Assembly (NCBI RefSeq): GCF_036016755.1
Contig: NZ_JAYXIH010000013.1
Span: forward strand, 31,568-95,567
Length of the DNA stretch: 64,000 bases
Direction: 5' to 3'
DNA from: Aurantimonas coralicida_A
Lineage (GTDB): Bacteria; Pseudomonadota; Alphaproteobacteria; Rhizobiales; Rhizobiaceae
Below the pieces are notes generated by a model that was not told the DNA's origin, made no database searches, and saw only the letters and a list, made by a program, of their open reading frames with translations. A program made the translations under genes and the position numbers. Positions 1 to 7,850 of this stretch are shown piece by piece (position 1 is the first letter of the stretch; each line of letters opens with the position of its first letter).

Positions 1-33
1 GGCTTCTTCTTCGCCATGCTGGAGCAGGCATGA
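1..33 (+). CDS. 3' end of an unidentified upstream gene (partial)
   Basis: The frame from base 1 reads GFFFAMLEQA and stops at TGA 31-33. The stop overlaps the ATG of the TspO gene at 30-32 (ATGA), the usual sign of translational coupling in one operon. Ten residues are too few to name the product. Confidence 0.5.
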   Translation, partial: GFFFAMLEQA

Positions 34-482
34 GGCATCCCTATCTCGTCCTGGCGCTGTTCCTAATCCTCACCGTCGGAGGCGGCTCGGCGGTCGGCAT
101 CGCCACCGCCCCGGGCGACTGGTATGCCGGCTTGAGCAAGGCCTGGTTCAACCCGCCCAGTTGGGTGTTCGCGCCGGCCTGGACGATCCTCTACATCCTG
201 ATCGGCATCGCCGGCTGGCGCGTCTGGCACGGCGGCGAGCTACAGGCCTCGCGCATGTGGTGGCTGCAGATCGGGCTGAATTTCCTCTGGTCGCCGGTGT
301 TCTTCGTCCTGCATTGGACCGGCGCCGCGCTCATCGTCATGATGGCGCTGCTCGGCACGATCGTCGGTTTCATCGCGCTCACCTGGCGCCATGACCGCCC
401 CGCAGCGCTCTTGTTCGTGCCGTATGGCGCCTGGGTCACTTATGCGCTGCTTCTCAACGGCGCGATCTGGTGGTTGAACTGA
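30..482 (+). CDS. TspO/MBR family membrane protein
   Basis: A 150-residue integral membrane protein of the TspO/MBR (tryptophan-rich sensory protein / peripheral benzodiazepine receptor) family, at the family's usual length. About five hydrophobic segments are visible (near residues 5-25, 47-63, 76-92, 97-117, 124-147). Family hallmarks are NPPSWVFAPAW near residue 41 and a tryptophan-rich body ending in ALLLNGAIWWLN. TspO proteins sit in the bacterial outer or inner membrane, bind porphyrins and related ligands, and modulate tetrapyrrole or stress responses; the ligand here is unknown. The start overlaps the stop of the preceding gene by ATGA, which fixes it well. Confidence 0.88.
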   Translation: MRHPYLVLALFLILTVGGGSAVGIATAPGDWYAGLSKAWFNPPSWVFAPAWTILYILIGIAGWRVWHGGELQASRMWWLQIGLNFLWSPVFFVLHWTGAALIVMMALLGTIVGFIALTWRHDRPAALLFVPYGAWVTYALLLNGAIWWLN

Positions 483-528
483 GCGAGTTGGCTGCCGATC
501 GCGCTCCTCGTCGGCGGACCCCTCTGTG

Positions 529-1191
529 ATGACGAATTTCGATCCCTCTCAAAGCGATCTTACCACCGACGAACTGGCCGGCCGCAAGGTGCTATTCGTC
601 ATGGCCGCCGCGGCCGAATATGGACCGGCATTGCGGCGCCGCATCCGGCCGCTGATGACCGGCGTCGGCCCGATCGAGGCGGCGCTGGGCACCGGCGTCG
701 CCCTGAACGCGCTGAGGGCGGCCGGCCACCCGCCGGACCTCGTCGTCTCGCTGGGCTCGGCCGGGTCGCGGACGCTGGAGCAGGGGGAGGTCTATCAGGT
801 CGCCTCGGTCGCATGGCGCGATATCGACGCCTCGCCGCTCGGCTTCGCGAAGGGCGTGACGCCGTTCCTCGACCATCCGCTCCACACATTGCTGCCGACG
901 CCGATACCGGACATCGCGGCGGCCAGGCTTTCGACCGGGTCCGACATCGTCTCCGGCCCGCGCTATGAGGCGATCGACGCCGACATGGTCGACATGGAGA
1001 CCTTCGCCGTTTTGCGCGCCTGCCAGCGTTTCGCGGTGCCGATGCTTGGGCTGCGGGGCATTTCCGACGGCGCGGCGGAGCTGCATCACTACGACGACTG
1101 GACGACGCTGCTTCATGTCATCGACCAGAAGCTGGCGGACGCGGTCGATCGACTGGACGCGGCGCTGGCTGGCGGTCTCCTTGCCGAATAG
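529..1191 (+). CDS. 5'-methylthioadenosine/S-adenosylhomocysteine nucleosidase (PNP/UDP family)
   Basis: Predicted cytosolic nucleosidase that hydrolyses the N-glycosidic bond of methylthioadenosine and S-adenosylhomocysteine in the methyl-cycle and methionine salvage. Visible family features are the early VLFVMAAAAEYGPAL segment with its glutamate, TGVGPIEAALGTG, the SLGSAG loop, MVDMETFAVL with the purine-site glutamate, and SDGAAE with the catalytic-type aspartate. The length (about 220 residues) is slightly under the E. coli enzyme. A GTG at 526 directly precedes the chosen ATG at 529 and could serve instead. A long hairpin follows at 1202-1237. Substrate preference cannot be read from the sequence. 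Confidence 0.82.
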   Translation: MTNFDPSQSDLTTDELAGRKVLFVMAAAAEYGPALRRRIRPLMTGVGPIEAALGTGVALNALRAAGHPPDLVVSLGSAGSRTLEQGEVYQVASVAWRDIDASPLGFAKGVTPFLDHPLHTLLPTPIPDIAAARLSTGSDIVSGPRYEAIDADMVDMETFAVLRACQRFAVPMLGLRGISDGAAELHHYDDWTTLLHVIDQKLADAVDRLDAALAGGLLAE

Positions 1192-1201
1192 GCAAGGTGG
1201 G

Positions 1202-1237
1202 ACGAACGGGCCCTGCTGGCGGGCGGGGCCCGTTCGT
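1202..1237. terminator. bidirectional hairpin terminator between convergent genes
   Basis: A perfect 12-bp inverted repeat, ACGAACGGGCCC (1202-1213) and GGGCCCGTTCGT (1226-1237), with a 12-base loop. It lies between the stops of the convergent nucleosidase (1191) and DUF892 (1257) genes. There is no long T-run, but position and stem strength suit a shared terminator. Confidence 0.7.
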
Positions 1238-1256
1238 GCATCGGAGCGGTTCGCGA

Positions 1257-1745
1257 TTACGCGGCCTTCTTGTTGACCTTTCCACTGCCGATCTTGGTCA
1301 GCTTCTCGTCCGCCGCCTTTTCCTGCGCAAGGGTTTCCTTCAGCGTCTTGGCGGCGTCCTTGTGCCCGAGCGTCTCGGCCCAGGCGATCAAGGTGCCATA
1401 GCGAGCGATTTCATAATGCTCGACCGCCTGCGCTGCCGCCAGCATCGCAGCGTCGAGGGTCTCGCTATCCTCGACCTCGTCCATGAGCCCTTTTGCCTCC
1501 TCGAGGATGCCCTCGATTGCGTCGCATTTCTCCGCCGAGGCCTTTTTGCCCAACCCCTCGAAAACGCTTTCGAGGCGCGTCACATGGTCCTTCGTTTCCT
1601 CCAGATGGGCATCGAAGGCGGCCTTCAGTTCCGCGGATGTGGCTTTCTTCGACATCTTCGGAAGCGATTTTACGATCTGCTTCTCGGCGTAATAGATGTC
1701 TTTCAGCGTATGGATAAAGAGATCGTCCAGCGATTTGACGCTCAT
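1257..1745 (-). CDS. ferritin-like DUF892 (YciE/YciF) stress protein
   Basis: A 162-residue helical protein of the DUF892/YciF ferritin-like family. It starts MSVKSLDDLFIHTLKDIYYAEKQI, the typical N-terminus, and has carboxylate/histidine pairs spaced as in a four-helix di-iron bundle (YAEKQI, HLEETKDHV, EHYEIARY). A lysine-rich tail (KVNKKAA) closes it. The open frame extends further upstream, but ATG 1743-1745 is chosen because GGAG lies about 9 bases before it and the family begins there. Family members are induced by osmotic or oxidative stress; their biochemical role is unsettled. Confidence 0.85.
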   Translation of the reverse strand: MSVKSLDDLFIHTLKDIYYAEKQIVKSLPKMSKKATSAELKAAFDAHLEETKDHVTRLESVFEGLGKKASAEKCDAIEGILEEAKGLMDEVEDSETLDAAMLAAAQAVEHYEIARYGTLIAWAETLGHKDAAKTLKETLAQEKAADEKLTKIGSGKVNKKAA

Positions 1746-1911
1746 ATCTTCGACTCCGGTGGCGCGGCATGATTGCCGATGCCGGTGAACGGCGTTGCCG
1801 GATGCACGTTCCGCGCCATCGGCGGGGAGATTGCGAAGCCGGCTAGCGATGGCTGCGGCGGCGACCTGGCACATGCTGGACATTGGTGGCTTGCTTGCCT
1901 AAAGCCTCGCC

Positions 1912-3468
1912 ATGACAGCGCACCCCGACACAATCCTCATCATCGATTTCGGCTCCCAGGTTACCCAGCTGATCGCCCGGCGTATCCGCGAGGCGGGGGT
2001 CTATTCTGAGATCGTCCCCTTCCAGTCCGCCGCCGAGGGTTTCGCGCGGCTGAAGCCGAAGGCCGTCATCCTGTCGGGCTCGCCCGCCTCGGTCACCGAG
2101 GCGAACGCGCCCGATGTGCCGTCCGCGCTGTTCGAGGCCGGTATCCCGGTTCTGGGCATCTGTTATGGCCAGCAGACCATGTGTTCCCAGCTCGGTGGCA
2201 ATATCGAAGGCGGTTTGCATCGCGAGTTCGGCCGCGCCTTCATCGAGGTTCGCAAGGCTTCGCCGCTGTTCGATGGCATTTGGGCCGAGGGCACCCGCCA
2301 CCAGGTCTGGATGAGCCATGGCGACCGGGTGACCGAACTTCCGGAAGGCTTCGAGGTTATCGGCCATTCGCCGGGTGCGCCGTTTGCCGCGATCGCCGAC
2401 GAAAAAAGGCGGTTCTACGGTGTGCAGTTCCACCCCGAGGTCGTCCACACCCCCGACGGAGCGCGGCTTTTGTCGAATTTCGTCCACCGTATTGCCGGGC
2501 TTGCCGGCGACTGGACGATGGCGGCCTTCAAGGACCAGGCGATCGACGAGATTCGCAAGAAGGTCGGCACGGGCCGGGTGATCTGCGGGCTCTCGGGCGG
2601 TGTTGATTCCTCCGTCGCGGCGGTTCTGATCCACGAGGCGGTCGGCGAACAGCTCACCTGCATCTTCGTCGATCATGGCCTTTTACGGATGAACGAGGCG
2701 GAGGAAGTCGTCGCGATGTTCCGCGACCACTACAATATCCCGCTCGTCCATGTGCAGGCACAGGATCTGTTCATCGACGCGCTGGAAGGCGAGATGGACC
2801 CGGAGGTCAAGCGCAAGACCATCGGCCGGCTGTTCATCGAGACCTTCGAGGCCGAAGCCAAGAAGCTCGGCGGTGCCGATTTCCTGGCGCAGGGCACGCT
2901 CTATCCCGACGTCATCGAGTCGGTGTCCTTCACCGGCGGGCCGTCGGTGACGATCAAGTCGCACCACAATGTCGGCGGGCTGCCCGAGCGCATGAACATG
3001 CAGCTTGTCGAGCCGTTGCGCGAATTGTTCAAGGACGAGGTTCGTGTGCTCGGCCGCGAACTCGGCCTGCCGGAAAGTTTCGTCGGTCGGCAGCCGTTTC
3101 CGGGGCCGGGCCTTGCCATCCGCTGTCCGGGCGGAATCACCCGCGACAAGCTCGAAATCCTCCGCCAGGCGGACGCGATCTATCTCGACGAAATCCGCAA
3201 GGCCGGGCTCTACGACGCGATCTGGCAGGCCTTCGCGGTGCTCCTGCCGGTGCAGACCGTCGGTGTCATGGGCGACGGGCGCACCTACGAATTCGTCTGC
3301 GCGCTCAGGGCGGTGACCTCCGTCGACGGCATGACCGCCGACTTCTACCCATTCGACATGGAATTCCTCGGCAACGCCGCGACCCGCATCATCAACGAGG
3401 TGCGCGGCATCAACCGGGTCGTCTACGACGTGACCTCGAAGCCGCCCGGCACCATCGAGTGGGAATGA
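1912..3468 (+). CDS. guaA: GMP synthase (glutamine-hydrolysing)
   Basis: Converts XMP to GMP using ATP and glutamine in de novo purine synthesis. The 518-residue, full-length protein has a class I glutamine amidotransferase domain (nucleophile Cys84 in GICYGQQ, and the HPE of VQFHPEVVH), a PP-loop ATP-pyrophosphatase domain (GLSGGVDSSVA near 227) and a C-terminal dimerisation domain ending in PPGTIEWE. The gene is intact. Its 3' end is a known insertion point for genomic islands carrying guaA-specific integrases, and an integrase gene does begin 291 bp downstream here, with no remaking of the guaA coding end. Confidence 0.98.
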   Translation: MTAHPDTILIIDFGSQVTQLIARRIREAGVYSEIVPFQSAAEGFARLKPKAVILSGSPASVTEANAPDVPSALFEAGIPVLGICYGQQTMCSQLGGNIEGGLHREFGRAFIEVRKASPLFDGIWAEGTRHQVWMSHGDRVTELPEGFEVIGHSPGAPFAAIADEKRRFYGVQFHPEVVHTPDGARLLSNFVHRIAGLAGDWTMAAFKDQAIDEIRKKVGTGRVICGLSGGVDSSVAAVLIHEAVGEQLTCIFVDHGLLRMNEAEEVVAMFRDHYNIPLVHVQAQDLFIDALEGEMDPEVKRKTIGRLFIETFEAEAKKLGGADFLAQGTLYPDVIESVSFTGGPSVTIKSHHNVGGLPERMNMQLVEPLRELFKDEVRVLGRELGLPESFVGRQPFPGPGLAIRCPGGITRDKLEILRQADAIYLDEIRKAGLYDAIWQAFAVLLPVQTVGVMGDGRTYEFVCALRAVTSVDGMTADFYPFDMEFLGNAATRIINEVRGINRVVYDVTSKPPGTIEWE

Positions 3469-3480
3469 TTTTGGCCCATC
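3440..3480 (+). other. candidate island attachment site at the guaA 3' end
   Basis: The last codons of guaA and the bases just after its stop are the likely attL-type core, because guaA 3' ends are recognised integration sites and an integrase reading away from guaA follows. I saw no second copy of the guaA terminal sequence in the window. The matching attR is either beyond 64 kb or lost, so the exact core cannot be set. Confidence 0.35.
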
Positions 3481-3632
3481 CGGACGTATCCGGAACTACG
3501 CTAGGATACGACACAAGCCATTGAAAACAAAATAAATTCCATCTAAGACAGTCAGCAGCTATCGGCACGCAGAGTTTGGCTCTGGCGGCCTGCCTGACGG
3601 ACCTCCGGTATATTGCTTGGGCGAATTTTTCA

Positions 3633-3744
3633 AAGTACCGTCACGGTCAATGAGGCTCGTGACGGTACTTATTTTTCGTTAAGTCGTTGAAGATAAAGGT
3701 AATTACCTGCCACGAACCCTCGAAATTGTGCTGACGGTACTTTT
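3633..3744. repeat. integrase-proximal inverted and direct repeats
   Basis: AAGTACCGTCACG at 3633-3645 and CGTGACGGTACTT at 3658-3670 form a perfect 13-bp inverted repeat with a 12-base spacer, followed by ATTTTT. A third copy of the core, TGACGGTACTTTT, lies at 3732-3744, directly before the integrase ribosome binding site (AGGAGG, 3746-3751). The first pair could terminate guaA. A third copy at the integrase start argues instead for arm-type integrase binding sites or an autoregulatory operator. Confidence 0.6.
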
Positions 3745-3759
3745 CAGGAGGCAGTAAGG

Positions 3760-5016
3760 ATGCTGACGGACGTCGCCATCAAGGCATTGAAACCAAAAGA
3801 GAAAATCTACAAGATTGCGGACCGTGACGGCATGTATGTGCGCGTCATGCCCAGTGGCGCGATCTCGTTTCGCCTGGACTACAGGCTCAACGGCCGTCGG
3901 GAGACCGTCTATCTGGGCAGGTACGGACGCGACGGAATCTCGCTTGCCCGGGCCCGAGAGAAGTGCATCGACGCGAGGCGCGCCATTGGCGAAGGACGGT
4001 CGCCGGCGATAGAGAAGCAGCGCGATAAGCGGCGCCTGAAAGAAGCGAAGAGTTTTGGCGAGTTCGGGGAGAAGTGGCTCACCGCCGCGCCGATGGCCGA
4101 CAGCACGCGCGCCATGCGGCGTTCCATCTTCGAGCGAGAGCTTCTGCCGGTCTGGCGCAATCGCCTCCTCACGGAAATCACGCCCGACGATCTCAGAACC
4201 CACTGTGGCAAAATCGTTGAACGCGGTGCCCCAGCGACGGCTATCCATGTGCGAGATATCCTGAAGCAGATCTACGGATTTGCGATCCTGCACGGTGAAA
4301 AGGTCGCCAACCCGGCCGATGAAGTAGGGCCGGCATCGATCGCCACCTTCGTGCCGAAGGACCGCTCGCTTTCGCCTTCCGAAATTCGGGTGATGCTGAA
4401 GCAGCTCGAGCACATCGCCACGCTTCCCACGATCCGTCTGGGAATGCGGCTCTATCTGCTCACGATGGTGCGCAAGAGCGAGCTGCAGGACGCAGTGTGG
4501 GACGAAGTCGACTTCGAGAATGCGGTCTGGACGATCCCGAAGGAGCGGATGAAACGCGCGAAGGCGCACAACGTCTACCTGTCGCGTCAGGTGCTCGACA
4601 TCATGATCGCCCTGAAGACCTGTGCAGGAAATTCAAGATACCTTCTGCCGTCGCGGTACGACGCCGATGCTCCTATGTCGCGCGCCACCTTCAATCGGGT
4701 TACCTACGCAGTCGTTGAGCGCGCGAAGGCGGAAGGTTTGCCCCTGGAGCCGTTTACGGTTCACGACATGCGGCGGACAGGTTCGACTCTGCTGAACGAA
4801 CTCGGCTTCAACAGCGACTGGATCGAAAAGTGCCTGGCGCATGAGGACGGGCGCTCGTCCCGTGGCGTTTATAACAAAGCCGAATATGAGGTGCAGCGTC
4901 GACACATGATGCAAGAGTGGTCGGATATCTTGGGCGCCTGGGTCGATGGCAGGAAGTACGTGCCAACGCTCATCCCGCCGTCGATGCCGATCTTGCAGCC
5001 CGATCCGGCGCTTTGA
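3760..5016 (+). CDS. P4-type tyrosine recombinase (island integrase)
   Basis: Site-specific integrase of 418 residues. An N-terminal DUF4102-type arm-binding domain (about 1-90, including SFRLDYRLNGRRETVYLGRYG) is followed by a core-binding domain (about 95-190) and a catalytic domain. Catalytic residues are visible: Arg238 (MVRKSEL), His335 and Arg338 (HDMRRTG), His361 (LAHE) and the nucleophile Tyr371 (GVYNK). AGGAGG ends 8 bases before the ATG. The gene points away from guaA, as in guaA-associated islands. It overlaps the end of the convergent AlpA-like gene by 47 bp. The protein is complete and looks functional. Confidence 0.93.
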   Translation: MLTDVAIKALKPKEKIYKIADRDGMYVRVMPSGAISFRLDYRLNGRRETVYLGRYGRDGISLARAREKCIDARRAIGEGRSPAIEKQRDKRRLKEAKSFGEFGEKWLTAAPMADSTRAMRRSIFERELLPVWRNRLLTEITPDDLRTHCGKIVERGAPATAIHVRDILKQIYGFAILHGEKVANPADEVGPASIATFVPKDRSLSPSEIRVMLKQLEHIATLPTIRLGMRLYLLTMVRKSELQDAVWDEVDFENAVWTIPKERMKRAKAHNVYLSRQVLDIMIALKTCAGNSRYLLPSRYDADAPMSRATFNRVTYAVVERAKAEGLPLEPFTVHDMRRTGSTLLNELGFNSDWIEKCLAHEDGRSSRGVYNKAEYEVQRRHMMQEWSDILGAWVDGRKYVPTLIPPSMPILQPDPAL

Positions 5017-5266
5017 CCGGACGGGTTCGGCGTTGTTTCACGTCGGGGCCGGGCGCACGGAGAATTGGTTTTGAGCGACGGGCCGCGAGCCATGCCTGAA
5101 CCTCGTCCAGATCCCAAACTACGCATCTCGGGGTCAAGGCGAAGCGCCGGGGGAATTCCCCCCGCTGCTCCATTTCGTAGATCGTGCTGTCAGCCAGCGG
5201 GACAATCTCGCGAAGCTGTTGCCGCCGGATCGTTCTTCTGATGGGTGTATTCGCCGCAGCGTTCAT
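4970..5266 (-). CDS. AlpA-family phage/island regulatory protein
   Basis: A 98-residue AlpA/MerR-like winged helix-turn-helix protein. The diagnostic stretch is LREIVPLADSTIYEMEQRGEFPRR followed by VVWDLDEVQAWLAARR. AlpA-type proteins near P4-like integrases activate or regulate integrase and excision genes. The C-terminal third is basic and low in complexity, and its coding end overlaps the 3' end of the integrase gene on the other strand. The convergent layout suggests the two genes are regulated separately. Confidence 0.85.
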   Translation of the reverse strand: MNAAANTPIRRTIRRQQLREIVPLADSTIYEMEQRGEFPRRFALTPRCVVWDLDEVQAWLAARRSKPILRAPGPDVKQRRTRPVKAPDRAARSASTAG

Positions 5267-5492
5267 GTTGCATCTCCTCTTGATGGGCGGGTGAGGAGAT
5301 AGAAAACAATAGATCCTGAAAGGTGGAAGCCTTCACGTCGATCAATCGGGAATTAGCGGGCTGTGGCGTGCATATCGGACGGTGACGTTCTCCGTAAACC
5401 AGGTGCCGCACAGGTGCGTGAATCACAGAAAGCGGGATTTTCTGAAGCCCCGGACTTCAGCAGCGGCGCGGGTTTTTGTAAACACGACTCCC

Positions 5493-5545
5493 TTCAAAAT
5501 CCAGTTCCGAGAGGAGTGCCGGTTCGACCCCGGCCACCCGCACCA
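5493..5545 (+). pseudogene. 3' half of a tRNA-Leu gene (att remnant)
   Basis: The segment starts at anticodon loop position 32 (TTCAAAA, anticodon CAA) and continues through the stem strand TCCAG, a short variable stem, a perfect T arm (GCCGG TTCGACC CCGGC) and the acceptor strand to CCA. The bases upstream (CTCCC) cannot pair with TCCAG, so the 5' half is absent. Breaks in the anticodon loop are typical of tRNA-type integrase crossovers. Confidence 0.7.
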
Positions 5546-5551
5546 CTCAAT

Positions 5552-5596
5552 CTCCAAAGGCAGAGGTCACGGGTTCGAATCCTGTCGGGTGCGCCA
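5552..5596 (+). pseudogene. 3' half of a second tRNA gene, Arg-like (att remnant)
   Basis: This segment runs from CTCCAAA (loop-like) through GGCAG, variable loop AGGTC, a T arm (ACGGG TTCGAAT CCTGT) and acceptor CGGGTGC to GCCA. It resembles the 3' half of an alphaproteobacterial tRNA-Arg(CCG), whose loop would read CTCCGAA. The one-base difference leaves the identity open. No 5' half is present. It begins only 6 bases after the tRNA-Leu remnant, suggesting stacked integration scars. Confidence 0.6.
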
Positions 5597-5779
5597 TTCG
5601 CAAAGGGTGCGGCATAGGTGCGCGCGAAGAACCTCTTGCTTAGGCCAAGGTCTTTGCAAACCTCGGTTTCGTAATGCGAATGCAGGGTGTCGCATAGGAG
5701 CGCCAAGGTCTACGACGAAGTTGAGCGGTCACGTCTTCGCGGGCCTTCATCTAATAGGCCGAGTGGCAGGATCGCAGAA

Positions 5780-6505
5780 TCAGGCTGCATCGTGAAAGAT
5801 GATCCCTAAGGTATGGCGATTCCCCGAGCGCAGCTTGCTGACGCCGTGGCGGAGGTTGACGCGATAGGACCCTCGGGCGCCCTGCACGGGGCGGCTGTTA
5901 ACCGCGAAAACGACCGCGTCACCCTTCGTTAACGGAACCACCGCAACGCGCGACTGCATGCGCGGGCGCTGTTCGGTCAGTACGAACTCGCCGCCCTCGA
6001 AATCCTCGCCCGGCTCGCTGAGCAGGGTTGCCACCTGAAGCGGGAAGACGTGCTCCCCGTAGAGATCCTGGTGCAGGCAGTTGTAGTCGTCGCTGCCGTA
6101 CTGGAGCAGCAGGGGCGTCGGCCGGGTCTGTCCGGCGCGGTGGCAGCGCTCTATGAATGCGGCGTGGTCGGCTGGAAAGCGGACGTCTATTCCCATCGAG
6201 TCGTGCCAACGATTGGCGATGGGTGCGAGATGCGCATAGAGCGCGGTTCGCAAGCCTTCGATCAGGGACGGCAGCGGGTAGGCGAAATATTTATATTCGC
6301 CGCGCCCGAAACCGTGGCGAGCCATGACGATGTGGCTGCGAAAGCGTGCATCCTCCGGGTAAAGTCCCGCCGTTGCGTCGCACTCGGCCGGCGTGAGCAG
6401 CTTCGGCAACCTAGCCCAACCCTGCGCATCGAGGTCCGTTGATACGGTCGACCAATTGATCGCTTCCAGGTCGCTATCCACGTCACGGGCTTCCGCAGCT
6501 CTCAT
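5780..6505 (-). CDS. 2-oxoglutarate/Fe(II)-dependent oxygenase
   Basis: A 241-residue cupin-fold dioxygenase. The iron-binding HxD is in NCLHQDLYGEHVFPLQ and the distal His plus the 2OG-binding Arg region in SYRVNLRHGVSKLRSGNRHTLG. FEGGEFVLTEQ and GDAVVFAV match the 2OG-Fe(II) oxygenase superfamily (COG3826-like). Its ATG overlaps the stop of ada by ATGA, so the two are co-translated. That suggests a role in the response to alkylation damage, but the protein is not AlkB itself by these motifs, and the substrate is unknown. Confidence 0.8.
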   Translation of the reverse strand: MRAAEARDVDSDLEAINWSTVSTDLDAQGWARLPKLLTPAECDATAGLYPEDARFRSHIVMARHGFGRGEYKYFAYPLPSLIEGLRTALYAHLAPIANRWHDSMGIDVRFPADHAAFIERCHRAGQTRPTPLLLQYGSDDYNCLHQDLYGEHVFPLQVATLLSEPGEDFEGGEFVLTEQRPRMQSRVAVVPLTKGDAVVFAVNSRPVQGARGSYRVNLRHGVSKLRSGNRHTLGIIFHDAA

Positions 6506-7590
6506 GCCACTGTCTCGCGGTCGATCAGCTTGCGCTTGCGCTCGACGCCCCAGCGATAGCCGGACAAGGCTCCATCGTGACGGACCACACGGTGACAGGG
6601 AATGGCGACCGCCAGCGCATTGGCGGCACAGGCGCCGGCAACCGCGCGTACCGATTTGGGCGCACCGATCTTCCTGGCGATGTCGGTGTAGGTGGCGGTG
6701 GTGCCGGCCGGAATCTCACGCAACGCAGCCCAAACGCGTTGTTGGAACGCGGTGCCACGCACATCGAGCGGCAGGTCGAGTCCCAGACCCGGCGCCTCCA
6801 CGAAGCCGACGACCTTCGCTACCAGTTCCTCGAATGCGGCGTCGGCGCCGATCAGCCGGGCGCGCGGGAAGCGGTCCTGCAGGTCGCGGACTAGGGCCTC
6901 AGGCTCGTCGCCGAGCAGGATTGCGCAGACGCCCTTTGCGCTACGCGCCACCAGGATTGCGCCCAGCGAGCATTCGCCGACCGCAAACCTGATCTCCGCA
7001 TTGGTGCCGCCGGCGCGATATTCGGTGGGAGTCATGCCGAGCAACTCGCCCGACTTCTCGTAAAAGCGGCCGTTGGAGTTGAACCCCGCATCGTAGATCG
7101 CTTCGGTCACCGTGCTGCTCCGGCCGAGCCCGTCGCGAACCCTGGCCGCTCGATGCGCCGCGGCGTAGTCGCGGGGCGTCACGCCCGTGGCGGCCTTGAA
7201 AATGCGGTGGAAATAGTAGGTGCTCAAGCCTGCCGCCCGGGCCAGTTCGGCAAGGGGTGGGATGTCTTCGGAGCGCTCGATCAGCCGGCAAATCCGCGCG
7301 ACCGTCTCGGCATTGTGGATGCCGGGCGACGGCTGCTCCGGCTTGCACCGCTTGCAGGGCCGAAAACCGGCCGCTTGAGCGTCTGCAATGCTTTCGTGGA
7401 AGCGCACATTTTTCGGGTTCGCCGAGCGTGACGGACAGGACGGACGGCAATAGACGCCCGTCGTCGCCACCGAATACCAGAACGACTCGTCCGCGGCGCG
7501 GTCGCGCGAGACAACACGGTCCCAGCGCGGATCCTGCTCGGTTGCAGTCGGCATCTCCCCGGATCTCTCCGCAATGAGCGTGCTCATCAT
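6502..7590 (-). CDS. ada: Ada: methylphosphotriester/O6-methylguanine DNA repair protein and regulator
   Basis: Suicidal alkyl-acceptor protein and transcriptional activator. Domains in order: an N-terminal Zn domain with the acceptor-type cysteine (TTGVYCRPSCPSR, then FRPCKRCKPEQ), an AraC-type helix-turn-helix (about 105-180, including AGLSTYYFHRIFKAATG), and a C-terminal methyltransferase with the active-site AIPCHRVV followed by SGYRWGVERK. The upstream open frame is longer. ATG 7588-7590 (or the adjacent ATG 7585-7587) is chosen because GGAAGGGAG lies just before it. A possible Ada-box-like AAAAGCAC sits a few bases further upstream on the same strand (weak). It forms an operon with the oxygenase. 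Confidence 0.93.
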   Translation of the reverse strand: MMSTLIAERSGEMPTATEQDPRWDRVVSRDRAADESFWYSVATTGVYCRPSCPSRSANPKNVRFHESIADAQAAGFRPCKRCKPEQPSPGIHNAETVARICRLIERSEDIPPLAELARAAGLSTYYFHRIFKAATGVTPRDYAAAHRAARVRDGLGRSSTVTEAIYDAGFNSNGRFYEKSGELLGMTPTEYRAGGTNAEIRFAVGECSLGAILVARSAKGVCAILLGDEPEALVRDLQDRFPRARLIGADAAFEELVAKVVGFVEAPGLGLDLPLDVRGTAFQQRVWAALREIPAGTTATYTDIARKIGAPKSVRAVAGACAANALAVAIPCHRVVRHDGALSGYRWGVERKRKLIDRETVA

Positions 7591-7850
7591 CGCTCCCTTC
7601 CAAGTGCTTTTATACGCCGCCACGATGGCCTGTCGCCGTATGGGCGGCACTCCGGCCCTTGCGTTCAAATCGAAATAGATACCGCGACATTGGGGTCGTC
7701 CTCGTTGTCGATCGGCACAGCAGCGGCGCGCCTGCATCGTCGCGCCCCGCTTTTTCGCAGCGATGACGGAATCGAAAGCAACAAACGGAGTGTTCTCGCG
7801 ATCCGGATCGGTATTTTACGCAAATTCTTCAACCGCAAGGAAGCCCCGAG

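Larger units (their letters stand above)
5402..5702 (+). repeat. three 17-bp direct repeats around tRNA remnants
   Basis: Three imperfect copies of GGTGYSGCAYAGGWGCG occur at 5402-5418, 5606-5622 and 5686-5702, one before and two after the tRNA 3' halves. A second short repeat, GCCAAGGTCT, follows at 5643-5652 and 5702-5711. Repeats on both sides of a tRNA-type crossover are what integrase arm sites look like. No protein-coding gene is supported in 5267-5779, so this interval reads as an attachment region. Confidence 0.55.

Noticed and set aside
5493..5596. Functional tRNA genes
   Set aside because: Both lack the D arm, the 5' acceptor strand and the 5' half of the anticodon arm.
5494..5706. 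Minus-strand frame with DRIRTRDLCLWRLSGAGGRGRTG
   Set aside because: This is the translation of tRNA 3' ends, a well-known false protein.
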